DNA from: Moringa oleifera
Lineage: Eukaryota; Streptophyta; Magnoliopsida; Brassicales; Moringaceae
Length of the DNA stretch: 64,000 nt
Direction: 5' to 3'
Assembly (NCBI GenBank): GCA_021397835.1
Contig: JAJFZO010000575.1
Coordinates: 3,477,001 to 3,541,000 of the forward strand
In this document: piece after piece, positions 63,060 through 64,000 of the stretch
Layout: every line of letters begins with the position of its first letter
Position numbering within the stretch: position 1 is the first letter of the stretch
Position numbers and translations under genes: made by a program
The notes under the pieces: generated by a model
What the model saw: only the letters and a program-made list of their open reading frames with translations
What the model was told of the DNA's origin: nothing
The model's database searches: none

Positions 63060-64000
63060 ATGGAAGACGACAAGTTGCTCTCGCTTCTTCAGGTAAATTG
63101 TAATGAATATCTATTATTTTCTTCTTCAAATGGGATTAGTTGATTCTCTGATCAGTATGGTTTGCGTGGATATGAAATATTTCTTCTACTGTTATTAATT
63201 TTCCCTTTGTATATCGTGGTTGGTTTCAAATTTTGTAGTATATGGTTAATGAAGGACTGGTGCTGTCTCCAGAGGAGGAGCACAAGAGACGAGCTGTGAT
63301 CGAGAAGCTTAAGAAGGTACTTTTTGTTTAGTAATTTCATCTACAACATCTGATGGGCCCCTCAGGGACATGTTCCTCTCTGGATTTGTCTGGTCTAATT
63401 GAAGTCAATCCACTCAACCAATTGATGTTCCCGCATAGTGAGAGCAAGTGAATTATTTGGAATTTGAGTTAATTCTTTAGGCATCTCTTTTTTTTTCTTC
63501 TTTATTTCCTTTATTTTGTTTTGAAATTCATCTGCTATCAAGTCAAGATGATATAGAGTCTGTAGTAGATTCAGAAACAATTTCATGTTAACATTGTTGG
63601 TGGCGAAACATGTCTGACCAATGAGGTATATTTGCTCTATTAATGACATGTTTTTCTCCAGCCAAAGCTGTTTGTGATGTTATTCACGGTCATGCTTGGT
63701 TCTTGAGTTTGTCTCTTTTTTACGTTGCCTGCTTATAGGATTTCTCACTAGAAACAAAGCTTCTAAGCTCATCTGTTGTCTTGAATTTTTGATGTTTCCT
63801 ATGATTGCGCAGATAATACTGAAATGGGTTAAGAGGGTTGCTTGGCAGCGCAAAATTCCAAAACAACAAATTGCAGCCACCAGTGCCACGATATTAACAT
63901 ATGGATCTTATGGCCTTGGTGTAATGTTCCTTCACCTACTCCTCAAGCCTGTTATGGAATTTTATCTTGACAATGGTTTTACTTGGGGATTGATCTCAAT
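63060..64000 (+). CDS. PAPS3: Nuclear poly(A) polymerase, PAPS3-like, 5' part
   Basis: Partial gene running off the window. Exons: 63060-63092, 63239-63316, 63813-63920, all in frame; a donor (GGT|GTAATG) follows at 63921. The protein starts MEDDKLLSLLQ, then VNEGLVLSPEEEHKRRAVIE, then WVKRVAWQRKIPKQQIAATS and TILTYGSYGLG. The GSYGLG stretch is the start of the nucleotidyltransferase motif (GSxxLG) of poly(A) polymerases; the catalytic aspartates would lie in the next exon. The protein starts close to the catalytic domain, as PAPS3 does and unlike PAPS1, 2 and 4. It should add poly(A) tails to RNA. PAPS3 and RWA2 are neighbours in Arabidopsis (At3g06560, At3g06550) as I recall. Confidence 0.85.

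Overview
The window is a stretch of nuclear DNA from a flowering plant, most likely a eudicot. The genes are split by short AT-rich introns with GT..AG borders, and the intergenic DNA is very AT-rich. Products include a chromomethylase, a plastid bS6, a PPR protein, an RWA wall acetylation protein and an S-domain receptor-kinase fragment. I cannot name the species. A woody rosid would fit, but that is only an impression. Gene models were built by hand from reading frames, splice borders and family resemblance. Summed exon lengths stay in frame in every multi-exon model.

Layout. 1-2480 (+) is the 3' half of SFR2, a galactolipid galactosyltransferase. 3842-6656 (+) is a class II serine carboxypeptidase-like gene. 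8570-9088 (-) is an intronless DUF538 gene, head to head with an intronless F-box gene at 10001-11071 (+). 14698-19667 (+) is a membrane J-domain protein with a Jiv90-type region. 20520-22569 (+) is plastid ribosomal protein bS6 with a long acidic tail. 22570-27910 is AT-rich repeat DNA. 27911-28353 is a broken S-domain lectin receptor-kinase fragment that abuts the stop codon of a complete 20-exon chromomethylase (CMT3 type) at 28355-33916 (-). 36662-37808 (+) is a PCC13-62-type desiccation-related gene with a tandemly repeated ABRE/G-box promoter. 38879-40873 (-) is an intronless P-class PPR gene, head to head with EMC6 at 42443-44643 (+). 45332-49292 (-) is a 16-exon RWA (Cas1p-like) gene. 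51634-54885 (+) is importin alpha. 56455-58936 (-) is a two-exon acidic nuclear-type protein. 59912-60160 (+) is a small membrane-protein ORF. 63060-64000 (+) is the 5' end of a PAPS3-type poly(A) polymerase.

The genes do not form a pathway; this is ordinary plant gene order. From memory, the neighbours resemble an ancestral block now divided between two Arabidopsis regions: around At3g06510-At3g06720 (SFR2, RWA2, PAPS3, IMPA1) and around At5g49540-At5g49610 (EMC6, DnaJ, DUF538, F-box). No CRISPR, operon or prokaryotic defence system is present, and I found no convincing new system. The best leads are the repeated ABRE promoter, the receptor-kinase fragment fused to the end of the chromomethylase gene, a duplicated N-terminal motif in that chromomethylase, a readable PPR code, a 20-nt EMC6 exon, and the small conserved-looking membrane ORF.
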